A stretch of DNA of 64,000 nt from Myxococcales bacterium. Lineage in GTDB: Bacteria; Myxococcota_A; Polyangia; Nannocystales; Nannocystaceae. The translations under genes and the position numbers were made by a program. Location of the stretch: the NCBI GenBank assembly GCA_020633295.1, contig JACKDW010000002.1, forward strand, positions 434,001 to 498,000, read 5' to 3'. A model generated the notes under the pieces. It did no database searches, was not told the origin of the DNA, and was given only the letters and a program-made list of their open reading frames with translations. Below are positions 17,023 through 26,633 of this stretch, in pieces (position 1 is the stretch's first letter; each line of letters begins with the position of its first letter).

Positions 17023-19184
17023 TGGTCCCCCTGCGTCCCCGCTGACGGTCCGAGATCACTGTGCATGTCGACCCACTGGAACGCGAAGAAACACGCGATC
17101 GCGTGTCCACGCGCCAGCGCCGTGACGGGCCCGCGAAGCCCTCGCCGCTCGGCCTGCGCACGACATCGCTTGATCGCCGCGCGGGCGTCGTCGCGGGCGG
17201 GGAACCGACAGCCCGCCGGCTCTTCGTCGTCGTCCGCGAGCAAGCCGGCGCGACGAAGGTGCGCACGCAACTCGAGCACGTGGGGCGGTTCGTCGATCTC
17301 GCTTGTGTCCACCCGGGCCACGCGGTCGACCCCCAGCGCCGCGAGCAACCGCGGCCACCGGGACGCCGAGAGCAACGGATCCCGGATACACACCGCGGTG
17401 AGCTCGAGATCGTCCCCGGTCAAAGTGACGGGCGCTACCACCGCGACTTCCCGCGTCCCGCCGATTGCGACCCACGAGATCGCGCGATCCCGAAACCCCG
17501 GGACCTGGAGATCTCTCCCAGCGGTGTCGCTGATCATCAGGGTCGTCCCGGTGACGATCACGGCGACGGCGGCCGCGATCGGCGGCACGCCGCAGCGATG
17601 CGCCCAGGCCTCGGCCGCGCTGCCCCGGTACCGCGCGACGCCGCGCACGATGAGCAGGACGCCTGCCAATCCGACGAGCACCCGGGGTGAGAGCACCGGA
17701 AGACGCGCGAACAACGCAGCGACATCCAGGACGACCTCGGCGCCGAGCGCGGCCGGATCCAAGGCCTGCGACCCAACCCACGGGAGCGCGACCACCCCGA
17801 GCAACCCGAGAGGGACGATCCACAGCGTGAACACCGGTATTGCCAGGCAATTCGCAAGAATTCCATAGAGTGACGCGGACCCGAAATGCCACAGCGCGAG
17901 CGGCGTGGTGGCCCAAACGACGGTGACGCTCTGCCGCCAGAGACCGGCCTCGGCGCCTGGGTGGACGATCACCGCCATCGCGGTGACCGAGAGCTGGAAG
18001 CCCGGCGAGAGGGCCCAGCGGGGGCGAAACGCCAGCAAGAGGGCGGCCGCGACGAACAATTGCGTCATGCCGTGGGCGGGCCGGCCGACCGCGATGGCTC
18101 CCTGCAGCAGCACGAACATCGCGGCCGCGCGCACGGCCGAGGGCGACGCGCCGGTCAAGCCGACGTACGCCAAGACCGGCACACAGGACAGGATCGCGGC
18201 CACGCGCGGCGACGCGCCGGACCACAGGCCGACGCGCAGAAGTAGACCGCGCAGGAGCAGGGCCGCGATCCCCACATGGAGCCCGCTGACGGCCAACAGG
18301 TGGCCAAGGCCGGCGTCGCGCAGCTCCGTGCGGCGCTCCCCGGGTACACTGCTGCCGAGCCCGAGGGTCACGGCCACGACCAAGCCGCGCGCGTCGGAAT
18401 CGCGTGATCCGAGCCATGCATGGCTGCGAAGCGCCGCGACCGCTGCCCAGTATCGTTGCACGAACCTCGGCCGCCCACGGCTGACGGTCCACACCGCGTC
18501 CAGCTCATGGACACCGTGCACACCCAGCCTTCGGGACAATTCATGTGGATGCATCGATCCGGGCACTCCGTGGCCGTAGCCGGCCGCGCGGAGTTCGCGT
18601 GCGCGCGCCCATAGTCGCTGGCCCGCGGACAGCGGGCACCTCGCCCCCGGGAGACTGAGATGCACGCGGATGCGCGGCCCATCGACGGTGTGCGCGCGCA
18701 CACGGCAGCGCGGCCCGGGTTCACTCGCCGCCTCGATCTCCAACAGGATGAGCTCGCTCGCGGCGATCAAGGCCGGCTCCCGCGCCCAGTCCGTCACCGG
18801 CGATATCTGGGCGCTCCAGCCACGAGCGAGGCCCGCGACGAGGACGGCCACAACGAGCGCGCCAGCGCGAAGACGGGGTCGTAGGCCTCCCAGGGCGCCA
18901 AGGCACGCGATTACCGCGATCACGAGCCCCGCGATCACGAGCGCCTCTGACGCTTCCGGCTCGAGCGTGCGCGTAGCCGCGAGGGCTCCGCCGATCACCG
19001 CGAGACAAAAGCCGAGGGCAAGCGCGAGCGTTGGCATTGCTCGAGCGGTCGGCCCACGGGGGCCCATCGTTGCGGCCGGGCCGGCGGCGAAAAGGACGGC
19101 CGCGAGCGCGGTTGCGACTCGAGCGTGGCCGTGCCCGCCACGCTCGCCGCCGCACATGCGCGCAGGATCCCCGCCTACACCCAA
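17019..19184 (-). CDS. comEC: ComEC/Rec2-type DNA uptake channel protein
   Basis: ComEC forms the inner-membrane pore that passes single-stranded DNA during transformation. The 721-residue protein has about a dozen membrane segments, an OB-fold DUF4131-like region at about 150-220, and the competence domain with the hallmark LAVSGLHVGIA near residue 290 and LTGASPSAVRAA near 345. The C-terminal 170 residues are soluble, where most ComEC proteins carry a metallo-beta-lactamase-like domain. I cannot find the HxHxDH metal motif there, so that domain is degenerate or replaced. It reads into the FHA gene with a 4-base overlap. The first 45 residues look non-conserved and a later start is possible. 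Confidence 0.88.
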   Translation of the reverse strand: MGVGGDPARMCGGERGGHGHARVATALAAVLFAAGPAATMGPRGPTARAMPTLALALGFCLAVIGGALAATRTLEPEASEALVIAGLVIAVIACLGALGGLRPRLRAGALVVAVLVAGLARGWSAQISPVTDWAREPALIAASELILLEIEAASEPGPRCRVRAHTVDGPRIRVHLSLPGARCPLSAGQRLWARARELRAAGYGHGVPGSMHPHELSRRLGVHGVHELDAVWTVSRGRPRFVQRYWAAVAALRSHAWLGSRDSDARGLVVAVTLGLGSSVPGERRTELRDAGLGHLLAVSGLHVGIAALLLRGLLLRVGLWSGASPRVAAILSCVPVLAYVGLTGASPSAVRAAAMFVLLQGAIAVGRPAHGMTQLFVAAALLLAFRPRWALSPGFQLSVTAMAVIVHPGAEAGLWRQSVTVVWATTPLALWHFGSASLYGILANCLAIPVFTLWIVPLGLLGVVALPWVGSQALDPAALGAEVVLDVAALFARLPVLSPRVLVGLAGVLLIVRGVARYRGSAAEAWAHRCGVPPIAAAVAVIVTGTTLMISDTAGRDLQVPGFRDRAISWVAIGGTREVAVVAPVTLTGDDLELTAVCIRDPLLSASRWPRLLAALGVDRVARVDTSEIDEPPHVLELRAHLRRAGLLADDDEEPAGCRFPARDDARAAIKRCRAQAERRGLRGPVTALARGHAIACFFAFQWVDMHSDLGPSAGTQGDQ

Positions 19185-19254
19185 CTTTTAAGTGGCCCGA
19201 AACGCATCACGAAATTGCCAGCGCTGGCCACGAAGACCTACACTAGGCCCAATC

Positions 19255-20916
19255 GTGCCGCTGACGAAGATCTGGACCGCTATCCTCGCAGTGCTCGCAA
19301 CGGCTTTCCTCGCGGGCATGTTCCTATTGTCCTCCGGCGCCGCCGGCGGGTTCACTGCTGCCGATCGTGCCGCGATCCGGGCGACCACTGAGGCCGGCGT
19401 GGCCGCGCTGGCCGCCGAGATTCACGCCTCCCCGGTGTCACGCGCACCGGGCCTCCTCCAGGATCCCAAGCTCAAGCGAGTACTCGGGACCCAGAACGTC
19501 GAGGACGGCGAGAAGAAGGACGACGTGCCGCCCCTGCAAACTGCGTTCGTCGATGTGGCGAACCAGATGCTCCTGAGTGAGTACCCGCAGATGACGGTCG
19601 CGCTGGTCAACAAGGAAGGTGACCCGATCGCCAGCTCCGGGGTCAGCGGTGATCTGATCTCGGAGGCCACGGCGCTGCCGCTGTTCAAAGAGATCGGCGC
19701 GGACAAAGAGGATCAGTTCTCGGCGACGCTCGGGTCCAAGCTGCACGTCGTCAAGGTCTCCGAGGCCGACGACCAGGGCCGCCGGCTCGTGGCGATCCAG
19801 GAGCTCAACATGGGCGCCGGCTCGTTCCTCCGGACCGTCCTCGGGACGGAGAACCCGGCGGGCATCGTTCGCGACAGCGCGCTGCTCGGCTCGGTGATCG
19901 GCGACCAGCCGGTCGAGGCGGAGATCACCGCGCTGGCCGAGACCCACAGCTCGAGCGCCCCCGGCACCGGCGCGAGCGAGGTGTTCACCACCGGCGAGGG
20001 GCTCAACGCCCGCATCGGCGCCATCGGTCGCGTCCCCGGACCTGCGGGCGCGGGCAAGTCGGGCACCGTGCTGGTCGTCGTCTCGGCCAACACGGTCGCG
20101 GCCAAGCAGACCAACCTCGGGACGGCGCTCTCAGCGGCCAAGGACAACGGGACGCTCGGCGAGCTCAACTGGCCGCTGCTGCTCGGCCTGCTCGCGGTCA
20201 GCCTGTTCCTCGGGCTCTACCTGCCGCAGCTCGAGGCCATCGCGCCGATCAAGCGCCTGACGCTCGAGTTCCGCGCGATGCTGCAGGGCACCCAGCAGCA
20301 GCTCTTCTACGACACGTACAGCGGGCCGATCGGCGAGCTCGCGCAGTCGGCCGTGGCCTACCACGAGACCCTGCGCGCGAGCCTGCAGGCCGGCGAGTTT
20401 GACGGCGACGAGGCCAGCTCCTCGGGCACCCGCGGTCACCGTCGCCTCGGCACGCGCAGCCACCGGCGCGTGCGCACCGGCGCGCAGCCCAAGCCGCAGC
20501 CCAACGCGCCCGAGCCCAAGCCGGCCAACGTCGATCCCGACGAGCAGCCGACCATGGCGCACCAGGCGGTCAGCCGCGGACCTGGCTTCTTCACCATGCC
20601 GGCGACCAAGCCGCTGCGCTCCCGCGAGACCGTCATCGGCAACCTGATGACGATGGACGACCAGCCCACCAGCGAGTCGTCCAACAAGGACAACGCCGAG
20701 CGCGAGGCCTACTACCAGAACGTGTTCGAGGAGTTCATCAAGTTCAAGGTCGAGAACAACGAGCCGATCGACAACTTCACGTACGAGAAGTTCGCCCAGA
20801 AGCTGCGCGCCAACACGGCGACGCTGATGAAGCGGCCGGACGTCAAGGACGTGCAGTTCTCCGTCTACCTCAAGGACGGCAAGGTCGCGCTCAAGGCCCG
20901 CGTCGTCCGCGGGTGA
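19255..20916 (+). CDS. MXAN_5187-like membrane protein
   Basis: A 553-residue protein of a family mostly seen in myxobacteria and relatives. A membrane helix lies at residues 5-25 (WTAILAVLATAFLAGMFLL). It is followed by an extracytoplasmic region of about 270 residues, a second helix (WPLLLGLLAVSLFLGLYLP) near 305-325, then a HAMP-like stretch and a Pro/Arg-rich linker. The last 75 residues are the conserved domain: YYQNVFEEFIKFKVENNEP, then a Tyr-Glu-Lys-Phe motif and a final VYLKDGKVALKARVV. The architecture resembles a sensor but has no kinase or known output. GTG at 19255 gives the proper n-region before helix 1. Peptide deformylase follows 35 bases downstream. Confidence 0.72.
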   Translation: MPLTKIWTAILAVLATAFLAGMFLLSSGAAGGFTAADRAAIRATTEAGVAALAAEIHASPVSRAPGLLQDPKLKRVLGTQNVEDGEKKDDVPPLQTAFVDVANQMLLSEYPQMTVALVNKEGDPIASSGVSGDLISEATALPLFKEIGADKEDQFSATLGSKLHVVKVSEADDQGRRLVAIQELNMGAGSFLRTVLGTENPAGIVRDSALLGSVIGDQPVEAEITALAETHSSSAPGTGASEVFTTGEGLNARIGAIGRVPGPAGAGKSGTVLVVVSANTVAAKQTNLGTALSAAKDNGTLGELNWPLLLGLLAVSLFLGLYLPQLEAIAPIKRLTLEFRAMLQGTQQQLFYDTYSGPIGELAQSAVAYHETLRASLQAGEFDGDEASSSGTRGHRRLGTRSHRRVRTGAQPKPQPNAPEPKPANVDPDEQPTMAHQAVSRGPGFFTMPATKPLRSRETVIGNLMTMDDQPTSESSNKDNAEREAYYQNVFEEFIKFKVENNEPIDNFTYEKFAQKLRANTATLMKRPDVKDVQFSVYLKDGKVALKARVVRG

Positions 20917-20951
20917 CCTTGTAGACAGCTTCTCGACGCCCGCTCGCGCCC

Positions 20952-21527
20952 ATGGCCTTCCTTCGAATCGCGCAGGTCGGGCACCCAGTGCTCCGCGCCC
21001 CGACGCGCGAGGTCTCGCGCGACGAGCTGCTGAGCCCGGCGTTCCAGGGCTTCATCGACGACCTCGTGGACACGATGCACGAGGCGAGCGGCGCCGGGCT
21101 CGCGGCCAACCAGGTCTATCGCTCGGTCCGCGTCTGCGCGATCGAGGTCAAGGACAACCCGCGCTATCCCTACAAGCCCAACATCCCGCTGACGATCCTC
21201 GTCAACCCACGGCTGTCGCCGATCGGCGACGAGCTGTTCGACAACTACGAGGGCTGCCTCTCGGTGCCGGACCTCCGCGGCGTGGTCCCGCGCCACGCCG
21301 AGCTGCGCGTGCAGGCGCTCGATCGCGAGGGCGCGCCGATCGACACGGTCGTCCGCGGGATCACGGCGGGGACCTTCCAGCACGAGGTCGATCACCTGCA
21401 CGGCAAGCTGTTCCTCGACCGCGTCGTCGACACGACCACGCTGTGCACGTGGAAGGAGTTCTCGCGTCACCACGAGGCCGGCTTCCGCGAGCGCGTGAAG
21501 GCGATCGTCGCGCGCTACGGCTCCTGA
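20952..21527 (+). CDS. def: Peptide deformylase
   Basis: Removes the formyl group from the N-terminal methionine of new proteins, using a metal bound by one Cys and two His. All three motifs are present in the 191-residue protein: GAGLAANQV (motif 1), EGCLSVPD (motif 2, with the metal Cys) and QHEVDH (motif 3, with both His and the catalytic Glu). The length is slightly above the usual 165-180. No fmt gene is adjacent, in contrast to the common def-fmt pair. ATG at 20952 gives the typical short basic start before the first helix. Confidence 0.97.
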   Translation: MAFLRIAQVGHPVLRAPTREVSRDELLSPAFQGFIDDLVDTMHEASGAGLAANQVYRSVRVCAIEVKDNPRYPYKPNIPLTILVNPRLSPIGDELFDNYEGCLSVPDLRGVVPRHAELRVQALDREGAPIDTVVRGITAGTFQHEVDHLHGKLFLDRVVDTTTLCTWKEFSRHHEAGFRERVKAIVARYGS

Positions 21528-21667
21528 TCCGGCCCTGGGTCCGGGTGGTCGCGACGCGACGGGTTGGTCGCGCTCCGTGACGGCGCGCGCGCGACGTGGG
21601 GACGCGAGTTTCTCGCCGCGAGGCGGCTCCTGCCCGCGAGCAGCGGCGGCGGCCCGCGGGCGATGGT

Positions 21668-23209
21668 ATGTTTCCGGCCAGATCCTCGCAGGGTCAGGCC
21701 CTCGCGCAGGCTCGCCCCTACCCCGTGAAGCGCCGGCCGGAAATACCCACCTCGCGACGGTACACCCTGGGGTTCGCGTTGTCGCTCGCGCTGCACGCCC
21801 TCCCGGCGTTCCCGTGGAGCGTCTTCGGCCTCAGCTGGGACATGGACGTCCAGCTGCCCGAGTTCGAGTTGACGGCGATCGAGCTGACCGACATCGACGC
21901 GAGCTTCGGCGAGGGTGAGCCCGAGCCGCAGCCCGAGCCGCTGGCGATCCCCGAGGCCGCGCCGCCGCCCCCGGTGGAGACGCCCGAGGAGGGGCTCGGG
22001 CCCGAGGCTGCGGAGGAAGAGCCGAAGGAGGAGGTCAAGCCCTTCGGCGAGAAGCAGGCGAAGCTCGACAAGGTCGGGCCGCCGAACGCCTACGCGTTCG
22101 CGTTCCTGGCCGCGCGCAAGGCTTCGAAGCTCAAGGCCGCGCCGCAGCTCGTCGAGCTGATGGCCGCGCTGCCCGACTTCATCTACATCATCGACGGCGG
22201 CGGGTTTAACGTCCTGCGCGACTTCGACTACCTCGTCATCGCCAGCCCCAACCCGCGGGCGATCAACGCGACCTTCGTCGCGGTCCGCTACCGCCTGTCG
22301 CAGCCCGAGATGCAGGCCGGCCTGACCCGCGCGGCCCAGGCCGCGAGCGAGTCGGTCGAGTGGGTCGAGCAGCGCGGCGTGCTCGTCGGCGACCCCAAGC
22401 CGCTGAGCGGGCGCGACCACGACCCGCGCGTGTTCGTGTTCCTCGACGACAAGACCGCGATCTTCGTGCGCCGCGAGTTCCTGCCGGCGATCCTCGCCAA
22501 GCACGGCAAGGGCGACGCCGACGACGAGGAGCTGAAGATCGACGACTCGAAGTCCATGGCGGACTTCGTCGCCAACATGATCCGGCTGCGCCGGTTCTCG
22601 CAGCGCGAGCCCAACGCCGCGGTGATCGCGACGGTCAAGGACATCCGCAGCAAGGTCAAGAAGGGCACCGCGCCCTTCGTCGTGCCCGACGGCCTCGAGA
22701 TGATGATCGAGGCCAGCGACACGCCCGAGGTCGTCATCAAGCTCGACGCGGTCAAGAAGGACGAGGCCAAGCAGCTGATCAAGGAGTGGAACGAGGAGCT
22801 GCCCAAGCTCATCGACAAGGTGCCGTTTGTCGTCCGCCCGCTCGTGCGCGGGCTGTACGAGGGCATCACGGTCGAGCAGGACCGCGCGCAGGTGACCCTG
22901 CGCAGCACCTTCACCGAGACGCAGGTCTCGCTGCTGCTGAGCCAGGCGACCAAGGGCACGCGCAAGATCGCCGAGCGCAACAAGCAGCTCGCCGGCATGG
23001 ACGAGCGCGCCAAGCAGCGCGACGAGCTGTGGAAGGCGCGCAACGGCGGCAAGCTGACCCCCTCCGAGGCGCTCGAGAAGCTGCGCGAGGAGCAGGAGGC
23101 CAAGGCCGGCGGAGCCGGCGGAGCCGCGACGCCCGGCGCCGACGCGCCGCCGCAGCCCCTCGAGGTCGGGCCGAAGAAGCCGCTGCCCGGTCAGCCCGCA
23201 GGCGGCTGA
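21668..23209 (+). CDS. TonB-like membrane-anchored protein of unknown function
   Basis: I do not recognise a named family. From residue 20 there is a basic stretch (KRRPEIPTSRR) then one membrane helix (LGFALSLALHALPAFPW), a typical TonB/TolA-style anchor. A Pro/Glu-rich extension (EPEPQPEPLAIPE) leads to a periplasmic domain from about residue 140 to 440. The domain contains YIIDGGGFNVLRDFDYLVIAS and later helical Lys/Glu-rich stretches, and the tail is Ala/Gly/Pro-rich. No TonB C-terminal domain is visible. The start is uncertain: ATG at 21668 is used, while GTG at 21725 would begin right at the basic stretch and is equally reasonable. It converges on the suppressor-of-fused gene. Confidence 0.6.
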   Translation: MFPARSSQGQALAQARPYPVKRRPEIPTSRRYTLGFALSLALHALPAFPWSVFGLSWDMDVQLPEFELTAIELTDIDASFGEGEPEPQPEPLAIPEAAPPPPVETPEEGLGPEAAEEEPKEEVKPFGEKQAKLDKVGPPNAYAFAFLAARKASKLKAAPQLVELMAALPDFIYIIDGGGFNVLRDFDYLVIASPNPRAINATFVAVRYRLSQPEMQAGLTRAAQAASESVEWVEQRGVLVGDPKPLSGRDHDPRVFVFLDDKTAIFVRREFLPAILAKHGKGDADDEELKIDDSKSMADFVANMIRLRRFSQREPNAAVIATVKDIRSKVKKGTAPFVVPDGLEMMIEASDTPEVVIKLDAVKKDEAKQLIKEWNEELPKLIDKVPFVVRPLVRGLYEGITVEQDRAQVTLRSTFTETQVSLLLSQATKGTRKIAERNKQLAGMDERAKQRDELWKARNGGKLTPSEALEKLREEQEAKAGGAGGAATPGADAPPQPLEVGPKKPLPGQPAGG

Positions 23210-23221
23210 GCGCCGACGCGC

Positions 23222-23932
23222 TCAGAAGCCGATGCCGAGCTCGTAGCGCTTCACCACCGGGCTCTTCTGCGGGTCCTTCGTCCAGCACGCGCGCGCGGGG
23301 TCGGTGATCCCCCGGGGCGCCAGCTCGGCGAGCATCTCGACGACCTTCTCGTAGTCGAGCTTCTTCATCGCCGCGAGCTCGGCCGCGGTGACGCCGACGA
23401 GCTGCAGGAACAGCAGCGAGCCGAACGGCGTCTCGATCTTGCCGAGCGTCGGGTCGGGCACGATCGCGACGCCCGTCAGCGCCGACTCGCCGCCGTAGAC
23501 GATGGGGCCGCCGAGGTCGATGCGGTGCCCGGTGTCGAAGCCCTCGCGGGTGCTGAGGATGTGGCGCCCGAGCGCCTGCAGGAACCGCAGCGGCCAGGCC
23601 GGCGGGCGCTCCTCGCCCGCGCCCCTGGGTGTCCGCATGGTCAGCTCGAAGCCGAAGCCGGAGATCGCGGGGTCGTTGGACGTCTTTTCGAACAGCTCGC
23701 TGAGGCCGTAGGTGAGGTAGTGCCAGTGCTCGGGCTGCGCGCCCTCGACGACCGAGATCGCCGGCAGCGGGCTCTGGCTCTCGAGCTCGTAGGCGGTGCG
23801 GCTCGCGAACTGGTGCGGGACCTGGCCCGGGTAGCAGCTCAGGACGCGCTGATCGATCGCGGCCCAGCCGGGCGCGAGCAGCTCAACCTCGTCCTCGACC
23901 TCGTCCTCGGAGTGGTGGTGCCCGTCGCTCAT
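23222..23932 (-). CDS. Suppressor of fused (SUFU) domain protein
   Basis: A 236-residue protein with the SUFU fold. Recognisable are PEHWHYLTYGLSELF near residue 70, GFGFELTMR, the FDTGHRIDLGGPI segment, and GSLLFLQLVGVTAAEL toward the C-terminus. The first 20 residues are His/Glu/Asp-rich. Bacterial SUFU proteins are often immunity or partner proteins of polymorphic toxins, but no toxin lies next to it. Its ATG overlaps the serC stop by four bases, so it is likely translated with serC, an unexpected pairing. Confidence 0.85.
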   Translation of the reverse strand: MSDGHHHSEDEVEDEVELLAPGWAAIDQRVLSCYPGQVPHQFASRTAYELESQSPLPAISVVEGAQPEHWHYLTYGLSELFEKTSNDPAISGFGFELTMRTPRGAGEERPPAWPLRFLQALGRHILSTREGFDTGHRIDLGGPIVYGGESALTGVAIVPDPTLGKIETPFGSLLFLQLVGVTAAELAAMKKLDYEKVVEMLAELAPRGITDPARACWTKDPQKSPVVKRYELGIGF

Positions 23933-25065
23933 GCCGTGCGCTCGAACTCTCGCAGGAAGTCGCACAGCTCGCGCACGCCCTCCTCGGGGAACGCGTTGTA
24001 GATCGAGGCCCGCAGGCCGCCGACGGTGCGGTGACCCTTGAGGTTGACGAGCCCGGCCGCGTCGGCGGCCGCGAGCAGGCGCTTGGTCATCGCGGCGCGC
24101 TCGTCCTCGGGGGCGCCGCCCAGCGTCCAGGTCACGTTCATCAGCGAGCGGCTGCCCGGGCGCGCGTGCGGGGTGTAGAGCGAGCTGTCCTCGAGGACAT
24201 TGTAGAGCGCGCCGGCCTTGCGCCGGTTGAGCTCCTCCATGGCCGCGACGCCGCCCTGGTCGCGCAGCCACTCGAGCATGAGCTTGAGCACGAGCACGCC
24301 GAAGGTGTTGGGCGTGTTGTAGAGGCTCGGCGTCTTGGCGTGGGTCGCGTAGCGCAGGTACCGCGGGACGACGCCGGCGAGCGGGCGCGCGAGCAGGTCC
24401 TTGCGGATGAACACGAGCGTGACGCCCGACGGCCCGAGGTTCTTCTGCGCGCCGGCGTAGCCCAGCGCCGCGCGGGAGAACGCGAGCGGGCGCGAGCCGA
24501 TGTGGCTCGAGCAGTCGACCACCAGCGGCACGCCGCCGGCGAGCACCGGGAGCTCGACGAACTCGGTGCCGCGCACGGTGTTGTTGCTCGTGATGTGCAC
24601 GTAGCTCGCGTCCGCGTAGGCCTCGGCTGCGGGCAGCTCGGGGATGTGGTCATGCCCGCTCTCGGCCGACGACGCGATCACGCGGGTCTCGCCGAGCAGC
24701 CGCGACTCGTCGACGGCCTTGCTCGACCAGTTGCCCGTGTCGACGTAGCAGGCCACCTTGCCCTCCTGCCGCAGGTTGAACGGCACCATCACGAACTGCA
24801 GGCTCGCGCCGCCCTGGAGGAACAGCACCTGGTGCGTCTCGGGCACGCCGAGGACCTCGTGGCACAGGCGCTCGGCCTCGTCGTTGATCGCCTCGTAGGC
24901 GGGCGAGCGATGCGAGATCTCGAGCACGCTGAGGCCGATCCCGTCGGCCGCGACGGCGTGCCCGTCTTCGCGCAGCTCCTGGATCGCCTCGGCCGCGCGC
25001 GCGCAGACGGACTGGGGGAGGATCGCCGGTCCCGCCGAGAAATTTCGAATCACCTGCTTCGACAT
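23929..25065 (-). CDS. serC: Phosphoserine aminotransferase
   Basis: A PLP-dependent class V aminotransferase converting 3-phosphohydroxypyruvate and glutamate to phosphoserine, the second step of serine synthesis. The 378 residues start with the signature RNFSAGPAILPQSV. The PLP lysine is in YAGAQKNLGPSG, about residue 200, and VDCSSHIGSRPLAF precedes it. SerC also acts in pyridoxine synthesis in many proteobacteria. The length fits the family (about 360). The frame opens with GTG-ATG; I took the ATG. Serine supply is upstream of Ser-tRNA(Sec), but no link to the sel genes 8 kb away is implied. Confidence 0.95.
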   Translation of the reverse strand: MSKQVIRNFSAGPAILPQSVCARAAEAIQELREDGHAVAADGIGLSVLEISHRSPAYEAINDEAERLCHEVLGVPETHQVLFLQGGASLQFVMVPFNLRQEGKVACYVDTGNWSSKAVDESRLLGETRVIASSAESGHDHIPELPAAEAYADASYVHITSNNTVRGTEFVELPVLAGGVPLVVDCSSHIGSRPLAFSRAALGYAGAQKNLGPSGVTLVFIRKDLLARPLAGVVPRYLRYATHAKTPSLYNTPNTFGVLVLKLMLEWLRDQGGVAAMEELNRRKAGALYNVLEDSSLYTPHARPGSRSLMNVTWTLGGAPEDERAAMTKRLLAAADAAGLVNLKGHRTVGGLRASIYNAFPEEGVRELCDFLREFERTA

Positions 25066-25265
25066 CACGCGGCACGGTAGCCGAGACCGACGCGTCGCGG
25101 GCGGGGCGTCGCGTGGGCGCGTGTGAGAAGGATCGCCGCGTGAGGAGGATCGCCCGCCCCGCGCGCGCCGGCGCGCCGGGCGGGCGCCCGCGTCACGCGA
25201 CCGTCACGAGCGCCGCGCTCGCGGACGCCGGGCAGGCGCCCGCGAGCTCGAGGCGCCCCGGAGCG

Positions 25266-26267
<1,002 letters not shown>

Positions 26268-26433
26268 GAGTATCCTCGCGATCCCGGGTCGCAGCTCGCC
26301 AGGTCACGCGACGGTCGGTCCCCGGAAGACCCGCCCGCAGCTCGGTCGGTGACCCGAAGGACGCCCGGCCCCGCACCCGGTCCCAAGAGGTGCGCGGCGG
26401 ACGAACGTGGATGACTCCGATCGCGATCGTAAA

Positions 26434-26449
26434 TAAGTTTTAAAACTTA
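26434..26449. promoter_or_regulatory. Perfect 16-bp palindrome TAAGTTTTAAAACTTA
   Basis: Fully symmetrical, with TAAGT and ACTTA at its ends. On the minus strand it lies between TTGTTT and TTACGA, a plausible -35/-10 pair with 16-bp spacing for lipoprotein copy A, so a protein bound here would cover the promoter. It is a candidate operator. Confidence 0.5.
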
Positions 26450-26470
26450 AACAAGTGTTAAAGCTTTTTT

Positions 26471-26499
26471 ACTTATTAATTCTTTCATAATTAATAAGT
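26471..26499. promoter_or_regulatory. Perfect 11-bp inverted repeat, 7-base spacer
   Basis: The arms ACTTATTAATT and AATTAATAAGT match without error around CTTTCAT. The outer half-sites are the same ACTTA/TAAGT as in the palindrome 22 bases away. It could be a second operator or, as RNA, a hairpin; the A-T-only stem and lack of a following T-run argue against a terminator. Confidence 0.5.
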
Positions 26500-26633
26500 G
26501 TCTTATATCGGTTTCGTTTTTTATCGGCCGCGTCGAAATTTCCGAACGTTCCGCCGGGCCTCCTGAACAGAGACCGACGAAACGCCCGATGTGTGTCAGC
26601 CGAGCGAACTTGCGCGCGCGCGCGGCCGCGGAA

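Larger units (their letters stand above)
26268..26633. other. Intergenic region with A+T-rich island
   Basis: It lies ahead of lipoprotein copy A, on its promoter side, and behind the P-loop gene. About 100 bases (26429-26526) are roughly 75-80% A+T, in contrast with their surroundings, and carry the inverted repeats listed separately. The rest is ordinary high-G+C spacer with no gene seen. Confidence 0.6.

Noticed and set aside
26268..26633. A+T-rich island as an insertion-sequence end or att site
   Set aside because: No transposase or integrase fragment and no flanking direct repeat was seen; the symmetry fits operators better.
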